A program made the position numbers and the translations under genes. A DNA stretch of 33,640 nucleotides from Oscillospiraceae bacterium (GTDB lineage Bacteria; Bacillota; Clostridia; Oscillospirales; Oscillospiraceae). The notes below the pieces were generated by a model, which was given only the letters and a program-made list of their open reading frames with translations, did not search any database and was not told the origin of the DNA. Position 1 is the stretch's first letter, and every line of letters begins with the position of its first letter. Location of the stretch: positions 1 to 33,640 of the forward strand of contig SVLZ01000018.1 in NCBI GenBank assembly GCA_015067665.1, in the 5' to 3' direction. Of the stretch, positions 15,854 to 24,125 are shown one piece after another.

Positions 15854-16579
15854 TTAATCCTGCATCATAGTTTCTGCCAAGGATACCGCAAAAAGCCAGT
15901 TCATTTCCCTTGCAGGGTGGTTAATTTTGTTGGCCAGCAGCTCCGTCACATCTGCACCGTTTTTGTAAAGCAGCTTCCACTTGGCATAGCAATCGCAGAC
16001 ACGAACACCGTTTTCCGCGCACACACGCTTTGCACCCTCCACAAAAGCATCCATCACACCGTCTAACTGCTGGTGCATCTTCGCTTCTGCAAAACGGCGA
16101 AGCTTTTCTTCTTTCAAATGGTCGCTGACGCTGATGTTCATCATATTAGGGGTCATAAAGATCGTTTCTATATTTGCCTCTCTCAGCCGCTTAAAAATGG
16201 CATCCAAGGTCGAGGTATAATTTTCCAAGTTATCAAGTCCCAAGCCCACATCATTGAGTCCCAGGCAAACCACCGCCAAATCAGGCTGGTGGGAGATCAC
16301 ATCCCGATCAATGCGTCTGAGCGCACCGGGGGCTTGGTCACCGCTGATGCCCGCATTGATCATATTGATGGGCACAGAGGGATATAGCACAGCAAACAGC
16401 TTGCTCAGCAGCACAGGATAGCTGTGTTCTTTATCAAAAATCGTTTCAAAATTGCCGTCTGCTTTGATATACACCTCAAAGCAGCCTTGGGTCACGCTAT
16501 CACCCAAAAAAGCGATCGTCACGTGGCCTGCATTCATATTATCCTTTGCCTTTGCGGCGATTTTTGTCATAATTTCCAT
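15854..16579 (-). CDS. Cytoplasmic SGNH/GDSL esterase
   Basis: The 241-residue protein has all SGNH blocks: AFLGDSVTQG with Ser28, NAGISGDQ with the oxyanion Gly, CLGLNDVG with Asn109, and INHPAREMNW with His221. The residue three before His is Lys, and Asn217 sits where related sequences often carry Asp, so the usual third catalytic acid is not obvious. The family deacylates sugars or lipids; the operon favours sugar acetyl groups. No signal peptide is visible. AAAGGAG precedes the ATG. The gene is separated from the upstream lipoprotein gene by 88 bases that hold a strong hairpin (16615-16648), the largest gap inside the operon. Confidence 0.8.
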   Translation of the reverse strand: MEIMTKIAAKAKDNMNAGHVTIAFLGDSVTQGCFEVYIKADGNFETIFDKEHSYPVLLSKLFAVLYPSVPINMINAGISGDQAPGALRRIDRDVISHQPDLAVVCLGLNDVGLGLDNLENYTSTLDAIFKRLREANIETIFMTPNMMNISVSDHLKEEKLRRFAEAKMHQQLDGVMDAFVEGAKRVCAENGVRVCDCYAKWKLLYKNGADVTELLANKINHPAREMNWLFAVSLAETMMQD

Positions 16580-16614
16580 ATTGTTTCTCCTTTACAGGCA
16601 GCACAAAACAGATA

Positions 16615-16648
16615 ATTGCGGGGCGGGTCAAAGCACCCACCCCGCAAT
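16615..16648 (-). promoter_or_regulatory. GC-rich intercistronic hairpin
   Basis: ATTGCGGGG-C-GGGT, a six-base loop, then ACCC-A-CCCCGCAAT form 13 base pairs with one C/A mismatch. On the minus strand no T-run follows, so it is a poor terminator. It lies exactly between the surface/transport genes and the cytoplasmic enzyme genes and may protect the 3' end of the upstream message or reduce read-through. Confidence 0.6.
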
Positions 16649-16667
16649 CGCTTATAGGATATACATT

Positions 16668-19600
16668 TTACTTGCTTGCAATAACGCAACCGGCATCCTG
16701 TAATGCCTTTACATACAGGTCATAGGTTGCTTCCTTCGGATGCAAGCCATCCTGGAGCATATCCACAGTAACCTTCGTGGACATACCCAAATAGGTCACA
16801 TTGGACTGCTGTCCACACCACTGGGACATAGCATTGTTAAAGCTGTCAACGGTGGCATTGGTAACAGTCGCTTGGCGATAAATAACACCGCAGTAGTAGA
16901 TGTTGGTTTGCGGATACTTCTGCTTCAGTGTGGTGATCAGCTTTTGCAGATTTGCAGAAGCCTCTGCAACAGTCTTTCCGCTGGCAAGATCATTGGTACC
17001 AAGGTTGATAACAATGTTCTTGGGTGCTTTATCCTTGAAGGACGCGAACACCATATCCACCATCAGATTCCACTGATCTGCTCTGGATCCGCCGATACCT
17101 GCCAGGAATACATCCTTGCCGGCATAATCGGTGGTGTAGAAATCAGACCACCAAGCTTCACGGCTATCGAAAAAGGAGTCACCGATAAACATTGTGGTGT
17201 TGGAGGTAAGCGCAGCTGTTCCCAAATCTGTGCTCAGTTTTCCGATCTTCTTACCCTGTCCCAGCATATTGGCATAGTTTGCATATTGGGCAATCAAGGG
17301 ATCGTAAATCACAGCATCGTTATCCTTAATAAAAGTGCTGACGGTGGTAGCATTTGTGGTGTAGCTGATACTGTTGCAACGAATGTCGGCTGTAGCATCG
17401 GCTGCCATTGCAAGACCGAAGGACACATCACCGGAAGTATATCCGGTAAGAACTGTGGTGAGAGGGGTCTTATATACATACTTACCGTCGATGTAGACAT
17501 ACAGCTCCCCATCCTTCAGGGCTACTGACAGCTGCACAGCGGCAGGATCCGTAAAGCCCCAATCCGGGTAGTAGTACAAAACACGATACTCAAGGAGCGT
17601 CTGTACAAAATTCCATGCACCCTTGTCAGTAATAACGACAACGCCCTTGTCTACTGCCAACACATATCCGGTGTTTGTGCCATCGGTAATGGCGAAACCG
17701 CCCATCAGGTTGCGCTGATAGGTTTTGCCGGCCTCAAAAGTTGTCGTGTAATCAAAGGTTGCCTTTGCCAGTGCAGTTTTGCCTACACCGGTAAAGTACA
17801 AATTCCTTTGCTTGCTGCCCATGGCATAGGAGCCATTGACAACACCGCTTGCAACATTGCTCAGATCCCAGTTGCTTACTTTGGAATCCACCTGCTTACC
17901 GTTAACAACCTGTGAAACGGAAAACATGGGATTTGCTGCCAATGTTTCATTCTTCGGTACGTTTCCGGCGCCGGAATGCGCGCTTATGTATGCCTGCGCT
18001 GCGGCTGTGCCGGTCTTCAGGCTGTAATTGGAGATTTCCAGATCGGCTGTCTTGTCGGCGATCATAACCATACCGATTGCAACATCCTTACTGGGATCCA
18101 TACCTGCACAGATCGTAGACCACTTGATTGCGTAGGCAAACTGACCGTTGATGTAAACGGAAACATCGTCGCCCACCTTGGCAATACCAAAAGTGACATC
18201 GTTGGCCTTGGAGTAGCCCCAATCAGGCCAGTAGTAAAGTACACGCTCTGTATCCGGCAGAACATCCTGCTTATATACGTAATTGCTGTTATTTCTCAGA
18301 TCCGTATAGACGGTGCCTCTGTCTACTACGCAGAACAAGCTGCTTCTTCTGCCGTCGTTAAAGCGGAAGCCTGCCATCAGGTTACGCTGATAGTCACCAC
18401 CGGCAATGAATTTGGTCGTATACTTGGCAGAGATCTCCACTGCAAAGTCAGCGGCAGTCTGCTTGAAGTACAGAGGCTTATCCTTACCGCCACCGCCATA
18501 AGAAGTGCTGATCTTACCGTCTGCCAGATTGGTCATATCCCACTTATCCACATTGGAGGTGATGACAGAACCGTTGATCTCCACTTTGGGCAGGAATTCA
18601 GATTCCTCCAGCGCATAGGTACCGTCAATATTCTTATCAACGGTAATGGTCTTAACCAGCGGCTTATAGCCAAGAGACGTAATAACAAGCTGATAGGTGC
18701 CGGCAGGAACATTTACATCAAAGCCCTTGGCGCCATTGGCGATAAAGGTATAGCTCAGGGACTGATCGGTGGTGCTGTTGAGCTTTACATCGGCGGTGAG
18801 GGTGTTGGTGCCATCGGTAACCGTGCCGGTAAGCTTGAAGCCCTCCACCTTTTCGTAACCCACTCGGATTTTCAGGTGAGAGACGACGTTGGAAATGGTG
18901 TAAACACCATGCTTTGCGTTCTTCTGTACGTCTGCCAGCTTCTCCTCGTCATTGATCATAACGGTGGATACACGCCAGCCGGGCTTGGTGGTAATGGTAA
19001 TATCTACACTTTCGCCCTTGTTCACAGTAGAAGCAGAAGCGGTAACTGTGCCCTGAACGCCCTTTGCCATTGCATCGATCAGGTAGATCTCACGGCTGCC
19101 TAAATAATCCTTAAGGTCTTTTTCGGTAATAGGCTTGCAGGAGTAATCCTTAAAGATGGCGTCCATTCCCAGCGTATAGAAGCCGGGCAGAACATCCTGA
19201 TCCATAAAATCTACTTCTTCCATACCCATAAACTTCCCATCGCAGAAGTACAGAAGCATTCCGCCGTACTTAACAGCCGTCAGCTTAACGCCTTCTTGGG
19301 TCGCTGCATTGGTATTTGTAATGGCATTGGTGCCGGGAATGGTGGTCATCGTCCAGCCGCCGTTCGAATGCAGGCTTGCCAGCCAGTAGGTCTTAAAATT
19401 CTTTGTTCCGTTGGGACCTTCCACCAAGTTGTTGTCTGCACAGTTCAGCAGAACGCCATAGTGGTTTGCCTTGTTGGAATTGTAGCTGTCAGTACCCTGG
19501 AACCAAATACCCGCCTTGGGATAGGGTTCTCCCAAAGACTTTACAGGGATCACTGTGGTTTCGACAATAAAATCAGAACCGAGGTGCTCCTTGAAGAAGA

Positions 19601-20456
19601 TAATGTGCTTATCGGTGCCGCCAGAGGACTGCACGATCCCCTCTGCTTCCTTGGAAATATCCCAGTTAGCGGTCTTGTTGTTACCAAGATAGGAGTCACC
19701 AACCGTGGCACCCTCTCTATCCGCAGTCACATAGCCATTCTCGCCGAAACGGAAGAAGTCTCTGGTAAGAATACTGGTATAGGAAGTGGAGACCATATCG
19801 AAGTTCAGGCCATCCTTACCGGGAAGGCAGGCTAAGTAAGTACACTGCATACGGAATTCCTCAGGAATACCCTTGGAAATATCCACATTCATATCTTCCC
19901 AAGCAATGAAGAACTCCAGCGTAGCGCCTTGGGTATTGCCGCTGTTCACTTCTCCGTTGACCACGACTTCGCGGTCAACATTGGGGTTACGGGTGTAGAC
20001 GTCGCCACGCATATCAAAGTTATACTTTGTCTTATACAGGCCGTCATCCACACGGTACTCACCAACGGGGTCAGCAGTAATCTCAAACTGGAAAACAGAC
20101 TGGACAGATGTGGCACGCTGACCGTTGCAGATAATATTGGTATCATCTGTAACAGCAGCAACATAGATACCGTACTCCGTGGGGAAGCCGGTAACCCTGA
20201 ACTTGGGGTACACGCCGTTTACGTCGTGCAAAAAGGCATTCTGAAACCAGTCTTTTCCTTCCCACAGCTCCTCATCCAGTACACCGTCAATGGTCATACG
20301 GGGATCCTGAGGACGGGTGGAGAAGCCACCAAAGTCCTTGCTGTACCATTTTTCAGCAGGTGCTATATTATCACCTGTGGTACAGCCAAGAAGCAATGTC
20401 ACGCAAGTGAGGACAGCCATAATGCCTGCCAAAACCATTTTACGAGTCAGTTTCAT
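16668..20456 (-). CDS. Multidomain surface lipoprotein: CBM9-like, triple repeat module, SGNH esterase
   Basis: This 1262-residue lipoprotein has the lipobox LLGC at Cys25. A CBM9/DOMON-like domain starts at MTIDGVLDEELWEG (54-67) and runs to about 245. Three copies of one ~175-residue beta-sandwich-like module follow (about 263-440, 637-812 and 860-1032), each opening with a W-D-x-S/T-x-x-A-x-G pattern. Between copies 1 and 2 are a Big-like stretch (470-540) and a carboxypeptidase-regulatory-like stretch (542-606). The C-terminus is an SGNH hydrolase: FIGDSFFD (Ser1094), GGSRA (1122-1126), NLGTND (Asn1155) and DGLHP (Asp1236, His1239). It would bind a polysaccharide at the cell surface and remove acyl groups before import. 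The ATG overlaps the GH43 stop by 4 bases. I know no described protein with this architecture. Confidence 0.8.
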   Translation of the reverse strand: MKLTRKMVLAGIMAVLTCVTLLLGCTTGDNIAPAEKWYSKDFGGFSTRPQDPRMTIDGVLDEELWEGKDWFQNAFLHDVNGVYPKFRVTGFPTEYGIYVAAVTDDTNIICNGQRATSVQSVFQFEITADPVGEYRVDDGLYKTKYNFDMRGDVYTRNPNVDREVVVNGEVNSGNTQGATLEFFIAWEDMNVDISKGIPEEFRMQCTYLACLPGKDGLNFDMVSTSYTSILTRDFFRFGENGYVTADREGATVGDSYLGNNKTANWDISKEAEGIVQSSGGTDKHIIFFKEHLGSDFIVETTVIPVKSLGEPYPKAGIWFQGTDSYNSNKANHYGVLLNCADNNLVEGPNGTKNFKTYWLASLHSNGGWTMTTIPGTNAITNTNAATQEGVKLTAVKYGGMLLYFCDGKFMGMEEVDFMDQDVLPGFYTLGMDAIFKDYSCKPITEKDLKDYLGSREIYLIDAMAKGVQGTVTASASTVNKGESVDITITTKPGWRVSTVMINDEEKLADVQKNAKHGVYTISNVVSHLKIRVGYEKVEGFKLTGTVTDGTNTLTADVKLNSTTDQSLSYTFIANGAKGFDVNVPAGTYQLVITSLGYKPLVKTITVDKNIDGTYALEESEFLPKVEINGSVITSNVDKWDMTNLADGKISTSYGGGGKDKPLYFKQTAADFAVEISAKYTTKFIAGGDYQRNLMAGFRFNDGRRSSLFCVVDRGTVYTDLRNNSNYVYKQDVLPDTERVLYYWPDWGYSKANDVTFGIAKVGDDVSVYINGQFAYAIKWSTICAGMDPSKDVAIGMVMIADKTADLEISNYSLKTGTAAAQAYISAHSGAGNVPKNETLAANPMFSVSQVVNGKQVDSKVSNWDLSNVASGVVNGSYAMGSKQRNLYFTGVGKTALAKATFDYTTTFEAGKTYQRNLMGGFAITDGTNTGYVLAVDKGVVVITDKGAWNFVQTLLEYRVLYYYPDWGFTDPAAVQLSVALKDGELYVYIDGKYVYKTPLTTVLTGYTSGDVSFGLAMAADATADIRCNSISYTTNATTVSTFIKDNDAVIYDPLIAQYANYANMLGQGKKIGKLSTDLGTAALTSNTTMFIGDSFFDSREAWWSDFYTTDYAGKDVFLAGIGGSRADQWNLMVDMVFASFKDKAPKNIVINLGTNDLASGKTVAEASANLQKLITTLKQKYPQTNIYYCGVIYRQATVTNATVDSFNNAMSQWCGQQSNVTYLGMSTKVTVDMLQDGLHPKEATYDLYVKALQDAGCVIASK
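17361..17879 (-). repeat. Lipoprotein module copy 3 of 3 (residues 860-1032)
   Basis: The copy opens NWDLSNVASGVV and shares TYQRNLMGGF and VLYYYPDWGF with copy 2. It directly precedes the linker to the SGNH domain. Confidence 0.8.
18021..18548 (-). repeat. Lipoprotein module copy 2 of 3 (residues 637-812)
   Basis: The copy opens KWDMTNLADGKI and shares DYQRNLMAGF, RVLYYWPDWGY and VSVYINGQFAYAIKWST with copy 3 (KTYQRNLMGGF, RVLYYYPDWGF, LYVYIDGKYVYKTPLTT). Amino-acid identity between the two is obvious by eye. Confidence 0.8.
19137..19670 (-). repeat. Lipoprotein module copy 1 of 3 (residues 263-440)
   Basis: The copy opens NWDISKEAEG, continues with HIIFFKEH, and has YGGMLLYFCDGKFMG near its end. 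It is the most divergent of the three. It was identified by reading, not by alignment software. Confidence 0.5.
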
Positions 20457-22288
20457 TTGGTTGCACCTCCCAATACAGCGATTTCAGAAATTGCAATAGA
20501 CAGATCCTTTTCACCGAACTTATTGGTGGTCAAATACTTGTCCGCACCCTTCAGGGTGATTTGGATCTCAGTAACCATAACAGAATCAAACTCAGCAACT
20601 GCCGGTGCGCAAGGGGTATATTCCTCTGCCTCGACATCGTAGTAACGCTCCGGGAACAGCAGATCCTTGATTACTGCATAGTCGTATTCCGCAGAGAGCC
20701 ATTCCGGCTTCTGCGCCAGCTTAAAGCGAATATCTGCCACCTTGGAGAACGCGGTAAAGGTATCCCGTGAGTTAAAGATCATAACGGAATTTACGCTTAC
20801 TGCCTCATCCCAAGAAAGCGTAATGGTCACTTCCTCTTCGCTGGCTGTAAATGCCAGATCCTTCGTGACAACATAGTACGGCATAATACCGTCACGGAGG
20901 TACTCTACGCCACTGCCGGAGCTAACGTTGACCTTTGCAGTCTCCATCAGGTTTTTGTAGCCGCTGATGTCCTCTTCCAGCCATACAAGGTTTTTGGAAG
21001 GACCGTTTGCCTGCGGGATTTCCAAGCCAGCTTCGTTTTCTGTAAATATCAGCTTGTCAGCGCCTATGCAGCGACCTGCGCCGTCGGTCCAGCTATACTT
21101 GCTGGCGTGGCGGTGATAAATGATGTAGTGCTGATCCCCCTTCTTTGCTACGGCACAGTGACCGGTGCCCAAAACGTGGTTGTGCACAGCACCGTCCATA
21201 ACGGTATAGCCGTCGGCGGGATCCAGCTTCTCAAAGCCGGTCAGGGGATTGTCGCTCACTGCCGCATACACACCGTAAGCGGGAGAGGTGTAGCCAAAGT
21301 TAGAGAACAGCATAAAATACTTACCGTTGTGCTTAACCATCGTCGGGCCTTCGTTCAGACCTTCAAAGGCAGTCGCAGGGCCTTTTTCTACTGTCTCAAT
21401 TTGACCGGGGGTCATAGTGACCGACTGTGCGCCTGCCAAAGTCACACAGGAAACAGTGGAGTAATCGGGCTTGGTCATACTCTTCATCTTTACGCCCCAA
21501 ATACCGTTGAGATTGCCGTAGCTGTCATCGGTATGCTTGTTGAAGTAGAGATAAAGGGTGCCATCTTCGTCAAAGAAGGGATTTGCATCGATGGTAGACC
21601 AGTTGTCTTCCGTTTTACAGCCGGTGTGGAAATTGATGGTAGGAATCCGTACACCGGTAGCGGGATCAATATCATAAAGAATATCGAAGGGACCCACAGG
21701 GGTATCAGATACGGCAACACCAAGGAACATTCTTGCCCAGTTGTAGCCGGTATCTACCACAGCGCTGGTGTTGTAACCCTGCGGCATCATAGCGTTGAAG
21801 TACATATAGTACTTGCCGTCTTTGGGGTTACGGATAACTTCCGGTGCCCACCAGTAGTTCTGACACCAGTCCTCCTGATCAACGACACAGCTGTAGCCGC
21901 CTTCCAGCGCACCGCACAGCTCCCAGTTATACAGGTCCTTGGAGCGGTAGCAGCTGGCAACCAAGTTGGTAATACCCTGCTCTTTGTACTTATACAGCTG
22001 TGCCCAGTCATTTGTGGCAAAGCTGGTGGGGTACATATAGAAATAGCCGCCCCACTCAGGGTCTTCTTCCTCGGATACATAGAAGCAGCCGGGGTCAGGA
22101 CCGTCTACAGCATTGCCGTTAAAGCCATACAGCTCGGTATTGTACTTATCGGTATAGGGATCAATGCCGGTGCCGTAATCAAGGTATACAAGGGAGTCCT
22201 GTTCCTGCTGGCTGCCCATACAGGCAGCCAGACTCAGGCACATCATAACAGCGAGAACAAGTGACAGGAGTCTATGCATTTTTTTCAT
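20453..22288 (-). CDS. GH43-type surface lipoprotein glycosidase
   Basis: The 611-residue protein has a lipobox LAAC (Cys23), then a five-bladed propeller of the GH43 type. The catalytic triad is visible: Asp65 in DGPDPGCFY (base), Asp234 in STIDANPFFDEDG (pKa modulator), and Glu313 in LNEGPTMVKHNGKYFM (acid); WWAPEVI (146-152) is the usual structural motif. A C-terminal region from about 455 resembles a discoidin-like beta-sandwich (WDEAVSVNSVMIFNSRD). GH43 enzymes cleave alpha-L-arabinofuranosyl or beta-xylosyl bonds, endo or exo. It is the only clearly secreted glycosidase in the operon. The stop overlaps the start of the 1262-aa gene, implying translational coupling. Confidence 0.85.
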   Translation of the reverse strand: MKKMHRLLSLVLAVMMCLSLAACMGSQQEQDSLVYLDYGTGIDPYTDKYNTELYGFNGNAVDGPDPGCFYVSEEEDPEWGGYFYMYPTSFATNDWAQLYKYKEQGITNLVASCYRSKDLYNWELCGALEGGYSCVVDQEDWCQNYWWAPEVIRNPKDGKYYMYFNAMMPQGYNTSAVVDTGYNWARMFLGVAVSDTPVGPFDILYDIDPATGVRIPTINFHTGCKTEDNWSTIDANPFFDEDGTLYLYFNKHTDDSYGNLNGIWGVKMKSMTKPDYSTVSCVTLAGAQSVTMTPGQIETVEKGPATAFEGLNEGPTMVKHNGKYFMLFSNFGYTSPAYGVYAAVSDNPLTGFEKLDPADGYTVMDGAVHNHVLGTGHCAVAKKGDQHYIIYHRHASKYSWTDGAGRCIGADKLIFTENEAGLEIPQANGPSKNLVWLEEDISGYKNLMETAKVNVSSGSGVEYLRDGIMPYYVVTKDLAFTASEEEVTITLSWDEAVSVNSVMIFNSRDTFTAFSKVADIRFKLAQKPEWLSAEYDYAVIKDLLFPERYYDVEAEEYTPCAPAVAEFDSVMVTEIQITLKGADKYLTTNKFGEKDLSIAISEIAVLGGATK

Positions 22289-22310
22289 AGCAATTCTCCT
22301 TTAATCAGAA

Positions 22311-24107
22311 TTATTTCTTGTACTGACCCAGTGCGGTGTTCGTTGCCTCAATGTAGGCATACAGGAAGTCTTCCAGGGTCTTCTTGCCGTAACGAACCTC
22401 ATTGTTGAGGGGGTTGGACCAAGTGGTGATCCAGTTGTTATCGGTCATATACCACCAGTCACCTGCGCTGGCGTTCTGTACGGAGGTCAGAATAACTTCA
22501 GGGTTATTATACTTTGCAGCCAGACCTTCGAGAGAAGTCTCTGCATCGGATTTGCGGGAAGAAACGTAGCCGTTCTTTGCCAGGAATGTCTGACCGTCGG
22601 TAGCAAACCACTTTACAAATTCCTTAGCAGCATCCTGAATCCGGGAATCAGCCTTGTTGTTGATCGCCAGAGAGTAGCCCAGAGAGTGCGCAGCGGTCTT
22701 GCCGGCTACCTTAACATCGTCGCAAGAGGGATCGGAGGGGCTGGTGTACTCCTTGTACTGAGGCATAGGCGCAACAGACCAAGTATCCTTCATAATCTTG
22801 CCGATATTGCCGAAGTTGGAGATCTTCTCAACCAGCAGAGCCATATCGCCGCCTGCGAAGTACTGAGAAGCGGTGGTGCCGTTAAACTGGTTGGGGTAAG
22901 GACATACGTTCAGGCCGCCGATAGCGGACAGGTAAACAAAACGGGAGAAAGCGTCCTTAATGGAGGGCAGCTTTGCCAGAGTGCCGTTTGCGATCTCAGC
23001 ACTGAAATCCCGGAAAGCGGCAGTCTTGCCGTTTACAGTGTAGTTGAAGTAAGACTTATTATCGGTTTCAAAGGAAATAGTTGCGCCCTTGTCAGCTGCC
23101 AGAACATCCTTAAAGTCCAGGGTGTCGCCTGCCTTGTAGACAGTGCCGGTGTAGATGCCGGTGTAGGTCTTGCCGTCGAGAACGATATAGTTGGGATTGT
23201 TTGCAGGCAGAGAGTAAGCCCAGTCACCGTTGCCGGTCAGGTCTTCCATACAGTCGCCGCCTACGGACCAGCCGTAGTTGAACCACCACTCGGAGTAGTA
23301 GCCGTACTTGGACTCAGAGCTCTCATTGATGGACTTGGTGCAAAGCATTGCCAAATCTTCGATCTCGTCCCAGTTCATAGCGATGCGGTCGTTGAAGATC
23401 AGAACTTCGCCGTCAGGATTCTGCCAGGAAGCACCGTCAGTTTCGCCTGCGCCGGGAACAAAGGGAGTGCCGCTGCGGTAGTAGCCCTTATTGGGAACAT
23501 TGACGGTAATACCGTAGTCGCCCTTAGTCTTGCCGTTGCCGTCCTTGAAAGTACCGGCATTGAAGGCTTCCAGATCCTTAGCCTCTACGCTGATGCAGAT
23601 CACGCCATTGGCTTCCAGAACAGTCTTGTTGTAGTAGAGAACCGTTGCGTCGTTGAAAACGGGAACTGCATACAGAGGATCCGTGCTGTTGGAGGTAGTG
23701 GTATCCCGGTTGTAGTGATAACGGCTGATAATGGTCTCATAGAAATCATCGTGCTCAGCCTGACTCAGAACACCGGACAGATCTGCAAAATACTGGGTGT
23801 AACGTTTGAAATAGTCATCGGCCAGAGCCATAACGTCAGGGCCGGTGCCGGCAGGCAGCTGCTGGGCCAGAACCGTGTTGATGGAGCTGGACTTGGGAAT
23901 ACCCTTAATTTTGATGCCCTTGGTAGCGCCAACAGTCTTGTTAAATTCCTGAATTGCCAGGCCGTACATTTCGGTAACGGCTGCGTCACCGCCGTACATA
24001 AAGTCGACTTGAACGGTGCCGGAACCGCCGTTATCACCACAGGCTACCAAGCCCAAGGTCATAAGCAGCGCCATACCGAACGTGAGTATGCGTTTCATAA
24101 GTTTCAT
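22311..24107 (-). CDS. CUT1 ABC transporter solute-binding lipoprotein
   Basis: The 598-residue protein has a basic head, hydrophobic stretch and lipobox LVAC (Cys23), then a family 1 extracellular solute-binding fold: FNKTVGATKGIKIKGI, VLAQQLPAGTGPDVMALAD, VPVFNDATVLYYNKTVLEANG, GGDMALLVEKISNFGNIG, SLGYSLAINNKADSRIQDAAKEFVKWFAT. It is long for the family (usually about 400-450, or about 550 in the LplA-like group), which fits large oligosaccharide ligands. AGGAGG precedes the ATG. It sits 18 bases downstream of the second permease. Confidence 0.9.
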   Translation of the reverse strand: MKLMKRILTFGMALLMTLGLVACGDNGGSGTVQVDFMYGGDAAVTEMYGLAIQEFNKTVGATKGIKIKGIPKSSSINTVLAQQLPAGTGPDVMALADDYFKRYTQYFADLSGVLSQAEHDDFYETIISRYHYNRDTTTSNSTDPLYAVPVFNDATVLYYNKTVLEANGVICISVEAKDLEAFNAGTFKDGNGKTKGDYGITVNVPNKGYYRSGTPFVPGAGETDGASWQNPDGEVLIFNDRIAMNWDEIEDLAMLCTKSINESSESKYGYYSEWWFNYGWSVGGDCMEDLTGNGDWAYSLPANNPNYIVLDGKTYTGIYTGTVYKAGDTLDFKDVLAADKGATISFETDNKSYFNYTVNGKTAAFRDFSAEIANGTLAKLPSIKDAFSRFVYLSAIGGLNVCPYPNQFNGTTASQYFAGGDMALLVEKISNFGNIGKIMKDTWSVAPMPQYKEYTSPSDPSCDDVKVAGKTAAHSLGYSLAINNKADSRIQDAAKEFVKWFATDGQTFLAKNGYVSSRKSDAETSLEGLAAKYNNPEVILTSVQNASAGDWWYMTDNNWITTWSNPLNNEVRYGKKTLEDFLYAYIEATNTALGQYKK

Positions 24108-24125
24108 AATGGTTTCCTCCTAAAA

